This document shows positions 1-7,053 of a stretch of 19,337 nt of DNA, one piece after another. The position numbers and the translations under genes were made by a program. The DNA comes from Erysipelotrichaceae bacterium (GTDB lineage Bacteria > Bacillota_I > Bacilli_A > Erysipelotrichales > Erysipelotrichaceae), in assembly GCA_003510215.1 (NCBI GenBank), contig DOKQ01000122.1:1-19337 (forward strand), read 5' to 3'. Each line of letters begins with the position of its first letter. The stretch's first letter is position 1. The notes beneath the pieces were generated by a model. The model was given only the letters and a program-made list of their open reading frames with translations. It had not been told where the DNA came from and did no database searches.

Positions 1-1056
1 CTATTTCCAAATCGTAATGGTTGGCATAATGCCAGTGGAATGTTTTATTATGGTGGATTTTGGGACCGAATGCCTGAACTTGACCTGGATCAGCAGGTAG
101 TACGTGATGAAATATTTGATATCATGGATTTTTGGATTGATCTTGGAGTTGATGGGTTTAGGTTTGATGCTGCAAAGCATGCTTATGATCCTAATGAACT
201 ACCGAAAGGAACACCGCTACTGGATCGGAATTTGCAATTCTGGATGGAGTTGAGAAAATACGTTTCTGATCATCATCCTGAAACCTATTTGGTATCTGAG
301 ATTTGGGATACAGCACAAAACATGTCTCCCTATGCACATGCTTATGACTCGATGTTTAACTTTGATTTTGGACTGATGGTTATAGACGCTTTGAACTCAG
401 GATATCATAATCAGCTGATTACGAAGCATTTAAGTAATGTAAACAGAATTAGTTCAAGGAATGAAAATTTTATTGATGCACCTTTTTTAACCAATCATGA
501 TCAGAATCGCATTATGACCATGCTAGGAAATGACATCAACAAGGCGAAACTTGCGGCCTCATTACTACTGACCATGCCTGGAATTCCATTTATTTATTAT
601 GGTGAAGAGTTGGGGATGCTTGGAGCTAAACCCGATGAACGTATTCGAGAGCCCATGCGATGGAATGAAGATTTAAGTAGTGAAGTAGCTTATTGGAGTC
701 AGTGGCAGTACAACTGGGAAACTCCTACAGTGGAAGTGCAACTTCAGGATGAAACTTCACTTCTTCAGCATTATATTCAGTTAATTGAACTGAGAAAATC
801 AAATCCAACGCTGCGATTTGGTGAGATGGAACAATTACAGTTTAAGAACAGTTCGATTTTGGCCTATGAACGTACGGATGCACAGAATCGCTATCTGGTT
901 GTTCTAAATCTTTATCCGGGTCGTTTGGAAGGTAGTTTCGATGAGGAAGTCCTAGCTAATATGGATGTACTGTATCAGGTGGGTGATTATGAGATTGATA
1001 GAGATAAAATCTATATGTCCAGTCAGTCCATGTTTGTGGCGAAGGTGCAACCATGA
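1..1056 (+). CDS. Alpha-amylase family glycoside hydrolase (GH13), 5'-truncated by the window
   Basis: The frame is open from base 1 to TGA at 1054-1056, so the gene starts upstream of the window; 351 residues are visible. GH13 enzymes cleave or transfer alpha-1,4/1,6-glucosidic bonds with an Asp nucleophile. Visible conserved blocks are GFRFDAAKH (region II, nucleophile Asp about visible residue 56), YLVSEIWD (region III, acid/base Glu about 100) and TNHDQNR (region IV, His-Asp about 166-167), followed by a short beta-rich C-terminal domain. The block spacing and the NHDQNR motif resemble secreted or lipoprotein alpha-amylases of the bacterial AmyA/oligo-glucosidase type; this is a family impression. 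The N terminus is missing, so export cannot be judged. Its stop overlaps the next start (ATGA), indicating coupled translation with the PucR-like regulator. It could instead be an oligo-1,6-glucosidase or neopullulanase relative. Confidence 0.9.
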   Translation, partial: LFPNRNGWHNASGMFYYGGFWDRMPELDLDQQVVRDEIFDIMDFWIDLGVDGFRFDAAKHAYDPNELPKGTPLLDRNLQFWMELRKYVSDHHPETYLVSEIWDTAQNMSPYAHAYDSMFNFDFGLMVIDALNSGYHNQLITKHLSNVNRISSRNENFIDAPFLTNHDQNRIMTMLGNDINKAKLAASLLLTMPGIPFIYYGEELGMLGAKPDERIREPMRWNEDLSSEVAYWSQWQYNWETPTVEVQLQDETSLLQHYIQLIELRKSNPTLRFGEMEQLQFKNSSILAYERTDAQNRYLVVLNLYPGRLEGSFDEEVLANMDVLYQVGDYEIDRDKIYMSSQSMFVAKVQP

Positions 1057-1625
1057 GAAAAATCTATGCGTATCAGTTAAGTTCTCCACTTGATTATGCG
1101 CTATGGGATGGAGTCTTTGGAGAAATCTTCTCGAAAGAGTCGATGGCACATGTGTATAATCGGTCCGTAGGCTATTTTGATCTTGAGGAAGATGAGGCTG
1201 GTTTGCTTCATGTTTTGCAGACACATGTGAATCAATCGTTTGGAGTACAGATGACAGTGGTGATTACATTTGTTTTTAATGAAATCACCTTTGAAGCGTT
1301 GGATGTGGCACATACATATCTCAAAGGTCAGATTGTCCATCTGGTGGATGTGATGATTGTTGAGTTGGCCAATCATCGGGATACATGCATCAATTTATTT
1401 GATCAGTACCTGAAGAAAGTTGACCGCAATACAATCAACATAGCTATTGAATTTATTGCGGCGGGGTGCAATGCTCATGTCACGGCTGATCGGATCTATG
1501 TTCACCGTAATACGGTGAGCAACCGATTGCTTCAGTTTTATTCGGAATCAGATATGGATATTCGTGATTTTCACTTTGCTAGACTTTTTCAATTCTGGTG
1601 GTTGATGAAACACAACAATCAATAA
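1053..1625 (+). CDS. Short PucR-type transcriptional regulator (C-terminal HTH_30-like domain)
   Basis: 190 residues, starting at the ATG that overlaps the amylase stop by 4 bp. The last ~65 residues (about 125-188) match the PucR/CdaR C-terminal helix-turn-helix pattern: an Ala-rich helix, then ADRIYVHRNTVSNRL (146-159) as the recognition helix, then a D-F-H-x-A-R-L-F-Q-F-W-W-L tail where the family usually has a Leu/Ala-rich final helix. PucR-family proteins normally exceed 300 residues and carry GAF-like or sugar-diacid sensing domains. Here the first ~115 residues are a short alpha/beta segment I do not recognise. Inferred role: DNA-binding regulator of the alpha-glucan operon it is fused to translationally. 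Its own promoter is not visible. The family assignment of the HTH is fairly secure; the ligand is unknown. Confidence 0.75.
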   Translation: MRKIYAYQLSSPLDYALWDGVFGEIFSKESMAHVYNRSVGYFDLEEDEAGLLHVLQTHVNQSFGVQMTVVITFVFNEITFEALDVAHTYLKGQIVHLVDVMIVELANHRDTCINLFDQYLKKVDRNTINIAIEFIAAGCNAHVTADRIYVHRNTVSNRLLQFYSESDMDIRDFHFARLFQFWWLMKHNNQ

Positions 1626-1653
1626 CTTGTGCACAGAGCACAAGTTATTTTTT
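1621..1653 (+). terminator. Rho-independent terminator after the pucR-like gene
   Basis: A 12-bp perfect stem (AATAACTTGTGC at 1621-1632, GCACAAGTTATT at 1638-1649) with a 5-nt loop ACAGA, ending in six T (1648-1653). The left arm contains the TAA stop (1623-1625) of the regulator gene. Confidence 0.9.
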
Positions 1654-1691
1654 AGTTCATAGTTTATACTATTATCAGAGGTGAAATAACT

Positions 1692-2783
1692 ATGGCAACA
1701 TTATCATTAAAGGACATTAATAAGATTTATGGCAATAATGTTCAGGCAGTATTCGATTTTAATTTAGATATTTATGACAAGGAATTTATTGTATTAGTTG
1801 GACCATCCGGTTGTGGAAAATCAACGACACTTCGCATGATTGCAGGGTTGGAAGATATTACGTCCGGTGAACTTAAGATTGATGAGAAACTCGTTAACAA
1901 TGTAGCTCCAAAGGATCGCGACATTGCGATGGTTTTCCAATCCTATGCACTTTATCCACATATGAGTGTTTATGACAATATGGCATTTGGATTAAAACTA
2001 CGTAAAATGCCTAAGAACGAAATTGAAGATCGTGTAAAAGAAGCTGCGCGTATTCTTGAAATTGACAAATATCTGGATCGTAAGCCAAAAGCTTTATCTG
2101 GTGGTCAAAGACAACGTGTTGCCTTGGGACGAGCGATTGTTCGTAATGCCAAGGTATTCTTGATGGATGAACCTTTGAGTAACTTAGATGCAAAACTTCG
2201 TGTTCAAATGCGTTCTGAAATAATTAAATTACATGAGCGCCTTCAAGCAACAACTATTTATGTAACTCATGACCAAACTGAAGCTATGACCATGGCTTCT
2301 CGTATCGTAGTTATGAAAGATGGATATATCCAGCAAATTGGAGCTCCTAAGGAAATTTATAACAATCCCGCAAATATGTTCGTAGCGAACTTTATTGGTG
2401 CACCAGCAATGAACTTTATTCATGGTAAATATGAGAACGGTCGTTTCGAAGTTGCTGATAAAGGGTTTAAAGTTCCTGAAATGTACTCTGACAGTTTAAA
2501 GAAATATGAAGGCAAAGATATTGTTCTTGGTATCCGTCCGGAAGATATTCATGCGGAAGGTATCGTAGCAGACACATTCCCGGAAACTCCATTTGATTTC
2601 CATATTGAAGTCAGTGAACTTCTTGGGCATGAGTTTATCCTTCATGGAAAATTCGGGGGGCAGCCAATCTTGGCTAAGGTTCCTTCACGTGTCGATGTTA
2701 AAGCTCATCAAACCATTCCTCTTTCGATGGAAGTTACAAAGCTTCATTTCTTTGATAAAGAAACGGAAATTGCAATTAAGTAG
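1692..2783 (+). CDS. msmK: Sugar ABC transporter ATP-binding protein, MsmK/UgpC type
   Basis: 363 residues, the usual length of MalK/MsmK/UgpC ATPases that energise uptake of oligosaccharides from the cytoplasmic face of the membrane. Visible: Walker A GPSGCGKST (37-45), Q-loop in VFQSYALYPH (81-90), signature LSGGQRQRV (135-143), Walker B VFLMDEP (155-161), D-loop NLDA, switch His in YVTHDQTEAM (His193), and a C-terminal TOBE/MalK-type regulatory region from about 235. Start ATG is preceded by AGAGGTGA at 1677-1684 (7-nt spacing). MsmK proteins often serve several CUT1 permeases encoded elsewhere; no membrane permease gene lies beside it here. A TATACT at 1665-1670 could be a -10, but no -35 is recognisable and the leader would be almost absent, so the promoter is uncertain. 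Forms a unit with the GH13 gene 2 bp downstream. Confidence 0.93.
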   Translation: MATLSLKDINKIYGNNVQAVFDFNLDIYDKEFIVLVGPSGCGKSTTLRMIAGLEDITSGELKIDEKLVNNVAPKDRDIAMVFQSYALYPHMSVYDNMAFGLKLRKMPKNEIEDRVKEAARILEIDKYLDRKPKALSGGQRQRVALGRAIVRNAKVFLMDEPLSNLDAKLRVQMRSEIIKLHERLQATTIYVTHDQTEAMTMASRIVVMKDGYIQQIGAPKEIYNNPANMFVANFIGAPAMNFIHGKYENGRFEVADKGFKVPEMYSDSLKKYEGKDIVLGIRPEDIHAEGIVADTFPETPFDFHIEVSELLGHEFILHGKFGGQPILAKVPSRVDVKAHQTIPLSMEVTKLHFFDKETEIAIK

Positions 2784-2785
2784 TC

Positions 2786-4078
2786 ATGGCAAAAAACACA
2801 AATCGACTTCTAACAAAAGAGATTATTTATCAGGTTTACCATCGAAACTACAGTAACGAGGGAACATTTAAGAAGATTACTGAAGATTTGGATCGTCTTG
2901 TTGACTTGGGCGTGGATATTGTATACCTGCTGCCGATTCACCCAATTGGAGAGTTGGCACGCAAAGGCATCTTAGGCAGTCCATATTCCATCAAAGACTT
3001 TAAGGGGATTAATCCTGAATTAGGTACACTTGAGGATTTCAATGAACTCATTGAAGAATCGCATAAGCGTGGTCTAAAAGTGATGATAGATATTGTCTTT
3101 AATCATTCTTCGAAAGACCATCCTTGGATTCAAGAACATCCAGAGTATTACTATCTAAATAAAGAGGGTCACATGGCTAACAAAGTGGGTGATTGGTCAG
3201 ACATAACGGATCTTGATTATAATCATCTGCCTCTTTGGGATGTGATGGTCGATGTACTGACTTATTGGGCAAAACTTGGTGTCGATGGTTATCGATGTGA
3301 TGTAGCTTCTCTTGTGCCACTTGATTTTTGGTTAAAGGCGAGAGAAGAAGTTGCGAAAATTAACCCAGATCACATCTGGCTTGCTGAAAGTGTTCATACA
3401 AGCTTTCTGAAGGTCATGCGTGATGGAGGTTTTGTGGGTCATAGTGATGCTGAGGTTTATCAGGCTTTTGACATCTGTTATGATTATGATATCTGGCATG
3501 AGGTGGAATCTTTCTTTAAAGAGAAAACACCATTTGCTCGATTCGTAGAAAAACTTCAGTTACAGGAAGTGATTTATCCGGCTAATTATATTAAAGCGCG
3601 TGCATATGAGAATCACGATATTCCAAGATTGATGAAACTGACCAATGATGTGAACCAGACAAAAAACTGGGTAACAGCTATCTTCGGTTTAAAGGGAATG
3701 GCGTTTCTAAATGCAGGGATCGAAACGTTAACAGACAAGTTGCCGAATTTATTCGACAAGGATCCAATCGATTGGTCAAAAACGGATGAGGCATGGGTGG
3801 ATCAGCTTAAAACGTTGATTCAACTTAAAAAGAGTCCAATAATGAGTGAGTACACATCCTATGAGGTATTCACAACACCATTTGACCTTCTTCATATTGA
3901 ATATCGAAAAGATGATGAAAAACTGGTGATTGTTTCAAATATTACATCAGTGAAAGATGATTTAAATGTAACCCTTGACGATGGCGATTATATCAATGTG
4001 TTCAACGGTAAGACCGTTAGTGTCATGGGTGGTAAGTTAAGGCTGAGTCTAGATCCAATCATTATTCATGTAAAATAA
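2786..4078 (+). CDS. Cytoplasmic GH13 alpha-amylase-family glycosidase
   Basis: 430 residues, no signal peptide. It hydrolyses or rearranges alpha-glucosidic linkages, presumably on imported maltodextrins. All four GH13 catalytic blocks are intact: region I IDIVFNHSS (Asp102, Asn106, His107), region II GYRCDVASLVPLDFW (nucleophile Asp172), region III WLAESVH (acid/base Glu201), region IV YENHDIPR (His277-Asp278). The Cys before the nucleophile and the VASLVP tail resemble a subgroup of short bacterial/archaeal amylases; that subgroup call is an impression. The ATG lies 2 bp after the msmK stop and lacks a good ribosome site, so translational coupling to msmK is likely. Pairing with a sugar ABC ATPase supports a role in processing ABC-imported alpha-glucosides. 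Exact specificity (alpha-amylase, alpha-glucosidase, transferase) cannot be read from the sequence. Confidence 0.88.
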   Translation: MAKNTNRLLTKEIIYQVYHRNYSNEGTFKKITEDLDRLVDLGVDIVYLLPIHPIGELARKGILGSPYSIKDFKGINPELGTLEDFNELIEESHKRGLKVMIDIVFNHSSKDHPWIQEHPEYYYLNKEGHMANKVGDWSDITDLDYNHLPLWDVMVDVLTYWAKLGVDGYRCDVASLVPLDFWLKAREEVAKINPDHIWLAESVHTSFLKVMRDGGFVGHSDAEVYQAFDICYDYDIWHEVESFFKEKTPFARFVEKLQLQEVIYPANYIKARAYENHDIPRLMKLTNDVNQTKNWVTAIFGLKGMAFLNAGIETLTDKLPNLFDKDPIDWSKTDEAWVDQLKTLIQLKKSPIMSEYTSYEVFTTPFDLLHIEYRKDDEKLVIVSNITSVKDDLNVTLDDGDYINVFNGKTVSVMGGKLRLSLDPIIIHVK

Positions 4079-4081
4079 GTA

Positions 4082-4113
4082 AAAGCATCGATACACATAT
4101 GTGTCGATGCTTT
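4082..4113. terminator. Bidirectional terminator between GH13 gene and lysR
   Basis: Inverted repeat AAAGCATCG (4082-4090) / CGATGCTTT (4105-4113), with a further self-complementary ACACATATGTGT between the arms and a 2-nt bulge. It sits in the 40-bp gap between two convergent genes. The minus-strand reading ends in TTTT followed by an AT-rich run; the plus-strand reading has only TTTCTTC, so it should be stronger for lysR. Confidence 0.7.
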
Positions 4114-4118
4114 CTTCG

Positions 4119-5036
4119 TTAATCAATCGGTATGATTGTTTTGTTTGAACTAAAGTAATGAAACAGACTGTTGCGCACATAGGTTTCGATTCGATTATAT
4201 CTTGGTTTGTGTGCATACGTCAGAACAACTTTCCAAGGCATAGGTGTCTCGAACTTAACTTCTTTTATTCTATTTTGGGAAAAGTGATCACGTATTGGAC
4301 TTGGAAGAATGGTGATAAAATCCGAGTTCAATGTGGATTCAAGAAGAAAGTCCCATGAAGTAGACATGAGTGCAACTTTGGGAACAATGGAAAGACTTTC
4401 GAACTTTCTCATCAGCTGATGATGAATCATAAATGTATCTGTGAATATGGCAAGGTTACGATCTTTAAGATCATGCCACGAAAGATAATCTTTTTTAGCC
4501 AAGGGGTGATCAATACACATAAAACAGGAGAGTTCATCCTGATAAATGAGTTCTTCTTTAAAGTGCTGATGATTTAAATCCGTTGGCTGAAGGATTATGG
4601 CGAAGTCAATCTCCTGAAGCTTAAGTAGTCTTTGTAACTTAAAGGCTCCTTCTTCAAATACATCAAACTGTACGTCAGGGTTGGCTATGACAAGTTTTGC
4701 CAGTACATCAGTAAATAGAACCGTTAGCACTAAAGGTGGTATACCAATTCGTACTCTACCACGAATGTTGGAAGAGTGCTCTCGCAGTTCTTTCATCATA
4801 CGATCATGGTGACCAATGACGATTTTAGCATTGGTATAAAATGACTCACCACTCGGAGTCAAATTACATAATCTACCAAGATTGCGAACGAATAATTCGA
4901 TACGCTCTTCAGTCTCGAATTTTTTTATGGACTGAGTGAGTGCAGGCTGAGAAATGTGAAGTTTGCTTGCTGCTGCAGATAAATTGAACTCAGACTCAAC
5001 AATCGTAACAAAGTATTTCAGTTGTGTGATATCCAT
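4119..5036 (-). CDS. LysR-type transcriptional regulator, divergent from the ato operon
   Basis: 305 residues with the start chosen at the ATG at 5036 (MDITQLKYF...). This ATG has AAGGAG about 7 nt upstream; the longer reading from 5063 adds nine residues, has no ribosome site and would start inside the inferred -10. The N-terminal winged helix-turn-helix (about 1-60) shows the family pattern FNLSAAASKLHISQPALTQSIKKFE (17-41) and LTPSGESFY. The rest (about 90-295) is the periplasmic-binding-protein-like effector domain, including the CIDHPLA segment typical of the family. LysR proteins usually repress themselves and activate a divergent operon when bound to a small-molecule co-inducer. Position suggests the target is thiolase-atoDAE and the effector a short-chain acid or acyl-CoA; that is inference. 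Confidence 0.93.
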   Translation of the reverse strand: MDITQLKYFVTIVESEFNLSAAASKLHISQPALTQSIKKFETEERIELFVRNLGRLCNLTPSGESFYTNAKIVIGHHDRMMKELREHSSNIRGRVRIGIPPLVLTVLFTDVLAKLVIANPDVQFDVFEEGAFKLQRLLKLQEIDFAIILQPTDLNHQHFKEELIYQDELSCFMCIDHPLAKKDYLSWHDLKDRNLAIFTDTFMIHHQLMRKFESLSIVPKVALMSTSWDFLLESTLNSDFITILPSPIRDHFSQNRIKEVKFETPMPWKVVLTYAHKPRYNRIETYVRNSLFHYFSSNKTIIPID

Positions 5037-5058
5037 GATACATCTCCTTGATAAGGGT

Positions 5059-5087
5059 ATCATACAGTATAAGATTTACTTATACAA
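5059..5087 (-). promoter_or_regulatory. Putative sigma-A promoter of lysR
   Basis: On the minus strand, TTGTAT (5087-5082), a 17-bp spacer, then TATGAT (5064-5059). Transcription would start near 5052, giving a short leader that carries the AAGGAG ribosome site. The spacer contains the palindrome at 5067-5085, which also touches the -35, fitting autorepression. Confidence 0.6.
5067..5085. promoter_or_regulatory. Palindromic candidate LysR operator
   Basis: GTATAAG-ATTTA-CTTATAC, a perfect 7-bp inverted repeat with a 5-bp centre. Its core TAAGATTTACTTA satisfies the T-N11-A rule of LysR binding sites. A further GTATAAA half-site follows at 5089-5095, and a small GTAT-C-ATAC palindrome precedes it at 5057-5065. 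It lies inside the inferred lysR promoter and about 90 bp upstream of the inferred ato start. Confidence 0.6.
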
Positions 5088-5108
5088 CGTATAAATATGA
5101 AGTATTAG

Positions 5109-5129
5109 ACGAAATGTGATTAATTTCGT
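5109..5129. promoter_or_regulatory. Second palindrome upstream of the ato promoter
   Basis: ACGAAAT-GTGATTA-ATTTCGT, a perfect 7-bp inverted repeat with a 7-bp centre. It is centred about 50 bp upstream of the inferred ato transcription start, where an activator contacting RNA polymerase would sit. The half-site differs from that of the 5067-5085 palindrome, so it may bind a different protein. Confidence 0.45.
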
Positions 5130-5139
5130 AGAATAAGAG

Positions 5140-5153
5140 TGTAAGCGCTACCT
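5140..5153 (+). promoter_or_regulatory. cre box (CcpA site), ato promoter
   Basis: TGTAAGCGCTACCT matches the published cre consensus TGWAARCGYTWNCW at all 14 positions. It lies directly upstream of the TATACT -10 candidate, so CcpA binding would be expected to repress the ato operon when preferred sugars are available. The assignment rests on the motif alone; no ccpA gene is in the window. Confidence 0.65.
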
Positions 5154-5156
5154 TTT

Positions 5157-5162
5157 TATACT
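5157..5162 (+). promoter_or_regulatory. Putative -10 element of the ato operon
   Basis: TATACT lies 44 bp before the thiolase ATG. At the usual spacing the -35 position reads TAAGAG, a poor match, as expected of an activator-dependent promoter. The palindrome at 5109-5129 and the cre box at 5140-5153 lie just upstream. Confidence 0.4.
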
Positions 5163-5206
5163 TTAAAGTTTGCAAACAGCTAAAGTAACTCAGAAGGAGG
5201 AATATC

Positions 5207-6385
5207 ATGAGAGATGTTGTGATTGTGGCTGCTGTTAGAACAGCAATTGGTTCTTTCGGCGGCAGTTTTAAGAATGTTTCAGCAGTAGAACTCGGAAGAA
5301 CAGTAGTTGAAGAAGTTATAAGAAAATCTAATATAACACCAGAAATGGTGGATGAGCTGATTTTCGGTAATGTACTGCAGGCAGGGCTTGGTCAGAATGT
5401 GGCAAGACAAGTAGCTGTTGCCTCAAAGATTCCTGTTGAAGTACCATCCTATACTGTCAATAAAGTGTGTGGATCCGGATTGAAAACGGTCGCATTGGCC
5501 GCAAATGCAATCATGGTTGGTGAAAGTGACATTATTATTGCTGGTGGGTGTGAGAACATGAGTCAATCACCTTATATTATGCCTTCAGCACGCTGGGGAG
5601 CACGTATGGGAAACACTCAATTGATTGATACGATGGTGTATGATGGGTTGACCGATGTGTTTAATCAGATTCATATGGGCATAACTGCCGAGAACATCGT
5701 AGACAAATATGGATTTACTCGTGAACAGTTAGATCGCTTTTCAGTAGATAGTCAGAACAAAGCTGTTGAGGCTATTTCAAGTGGAAGATTTAAAGATGAA
5801 ATTGTACCCGTAGTAATTCCTCAACGAAAGGGAGATCCAATCATTGTTGATACAGATGAATATCCTAAACCGAATTCGACGATGGAAGGACTAGCCAAGC
5901 TACGTCCGGCGTTTAAAAAAGACGGTGTAGTTACTGCCGCTAACTCCTCAGGAATCAACGATGGAGCAGCTGCACTATGCCTTATGAGTAAAGAAAAAGC
6001 AGAAGAGCTTGGGTTAACACCTTTGGTTACCATTACTTCCTATGCTTCCGCAGGAGTCGATCCACTAATTATGGGTACAGGTCCTATCCCTGCAACAGAA
6101 AAAGCCTTGAAGAAGGCAGGTCTGACTGTGAATGACTTGGATTTAATTGAAGCTAATGAAGCATTTGCGGCTCAGTCACTTAGCGTCATGGAATCCCTAG
6201 GTTTAGATAGTGAAAAAGTAAATGTGAATGGTGGAGCTATTGCACTGGGACATCCAATTGGTGCTAGTGGGGCTCGTATTCTTGTGACACTCATTCATGA
6301 AATGTTAAAAAGAGAGAGTCGATATGGCTTGGCTACCCTATGTATTGGTGGTGGACAAGGAATTTCGATGATAGTGAAGAGGTAG
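5207..6385 (+). CDS. atoB: Acetyl-CoA C-acetyltransferase (thiolase)
   Basis: 392 residues, the standard length of biosynthetic-type thiolases. It interconverts two acetyl-CoA with acetoacetyl-CoA plus CoA in the cytoplasm. The catalytic residues are all present: acyl-accepting Cys88 in NKVCGSGLKTV, His349 in ALGHPIGASGAR, and Cys379 in CIGGGQG. The EANEAFAAQ block is also intact. Start ATG has a strong AGAAGGAGG ribosome site 6-7 nt upstream. It is the first gene of a tight operon; the atoD-like gene begins 5 bp after its stop, and CoA-transferase plus short-chain acid permease follow. In that context it either cleaves acetoacetyl-CoA made from imported acetoacetate or butyrate-derived intermediates, or makes acetoacetyl-CoA for export of acids. 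The name thl/thlA would be equally valid. Confidence 0.96.
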   Translation: MRDVVIVAAVRTAIGSFGGSFKNVSAVELGRTVVEEVIRKSNITPEMVDELIFGNVLQAGLGQNVARQVAVASKIPVEVPSYTVNKVCGSGLKTVALAANAIMVGESDIIIAGGCENMSQSPYIMPSARWGARMGNTQLIDTMVYDGLTDVFNQIHMGITAENIVDKYGFTREQLDRFSVDSQNKAVEAISSGRFKDEIVPVVIPQRKGDPIIVDTDEYPKPNSTMEGLAKLRPAFKKDGVVTAANSSGINDGAAALCLMSKEKAEELGLTPLVTITSYASAGVDPLIMGTGPIPATEKALKKAGLTVNDLDLIEANEAFAAQSLSVMESLGLDSEKVNVNGGAIALGHPIGASGARILVTLIHEMLKRESRYGLATLCIGGGQGISMIVKR

Positions 6386-6390
6386 AAGCT

Positions 6391-7053
6391 ATGAATAAAA
6401 TTGTTAGTATTGAAGAAGCAGTAAGCAAAATCAAAGAGAATGATGTACTTCTTGTTGGTGGTTTCCTAGGTGTTGGATCACCACATCACTGCATTGATGA
6501 ACTGATTAAGCAAAAAACCACTGGATTAACTCTTGTTTGTAATGATAGTGGTTTTCCTGAAATCGGTGTAGGTAAACTGGTTATGACAAAACAGTTTTCC
6601 AAAGTTATAGCTTCGCATATTGGAACAAACAAAGAAACAGGTCGTCAGATGATGGAAAAAGAGACCATCGTTGAACTGGTTCCTCAAGGAACGTTGGTTG
6701 AGCAGATTCGTGCGGGTGGTTATGGTCTTGGTGGTGTATTAACGAAAACGGGATTAGGAACCAAAGTAGAAGAAGGTAAGCAAACGGTAGTTGTGGATGG
6801 TGAAACCTATCTTCTTGAAAAACCCATTCGAGGGAATGTAGCCTTGATTTATGCCAATAAAGTAGATAAATTTGGGAATATGCAATTCCATGGAGCAGCC
6901 AGAAACTTTAATACCCTTATGGCGAGTGCAGCTGATTTGGTTATCGTTGAGGCAGATGAAATTGTGGAAGTTGGTGACTTGGACCCTGACTTTATACATT
7001 GCCCAGGGATTTTCGTTGACTATATTGTGAATGGAGGTGCAATTCGTGGATAA
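6391..7053 (+). CDS. atoD: Acetate/acetoacetate CoA-transferase, alpha subunit
   Basis: 220 residues from ATG 6391 (MNKIVSIEEA...), preceded by GAAGAGGT. An upstream in-frame start at 6340 would overlap the thiolase gene by 46 bp and add non-family residues. AtoD is subunit A of family I CoA-transferases, which move CoA between acetyl-CoA and acetoacetate or other short-chain acids. Visible features are the N-terminal glycine-rich VGGFLGVGSP (22-31), the second glycine cluster RAGGYGLGGVLTKTGLGT and the LEKPIRGNVALIYANKVDKFGN region; length and order match the family. The catalytic Glu is contributed by the beta subunit encoded immediately downstream, whose start overlaps this stop. Substrate range among C2-C6 acids cannot be fixed from sequence. 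Confidence 0.94.
   Translation: MNKIVSIEEAVSKIKENDVLLVGGFLGVGSPHHCIDELIKQKTTGLTLVCNDSGFPEIGVGKLVMTKQFSKVIASHIGTNKETGRQMMEKETIVELVPQGTLVEQIRAGGYGLGGVLTKTGLGTKVEEGKQTVVVDGETYLLEKPIRGNVALIYANKVDKFGNMQFHGAARNFNTLMASAADLVIVEADEIVEVGDLDPDFIHCPGIFVDYIVNGGAIRG

Noticed and set aside
952..1376. Minus-strand ORFs of 90-91 codons opposite the amylase/pucR junction
   Set aside because: They lie antisense to well-supported genes, have no ribosome sites and give low-complexity, non-family proteins; they are frame shadows.
1628..1636. TGTGCACAG shared by the pucR terminator and the palindrome at 11288-11297, as a common operator
   Set aside because: At 1628-1636 the sequence is fully accounted for by the terminator stem and loop, and one 9-bp match in 19 kb is weak evidence.
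2593..2856. Plus-strand 87-codon ORF across the msmK/GH13 junction
   Set aside because: It overlaps both genes in another frame and has no recognisable domain. The junction is explained by the adjacent stop and start.
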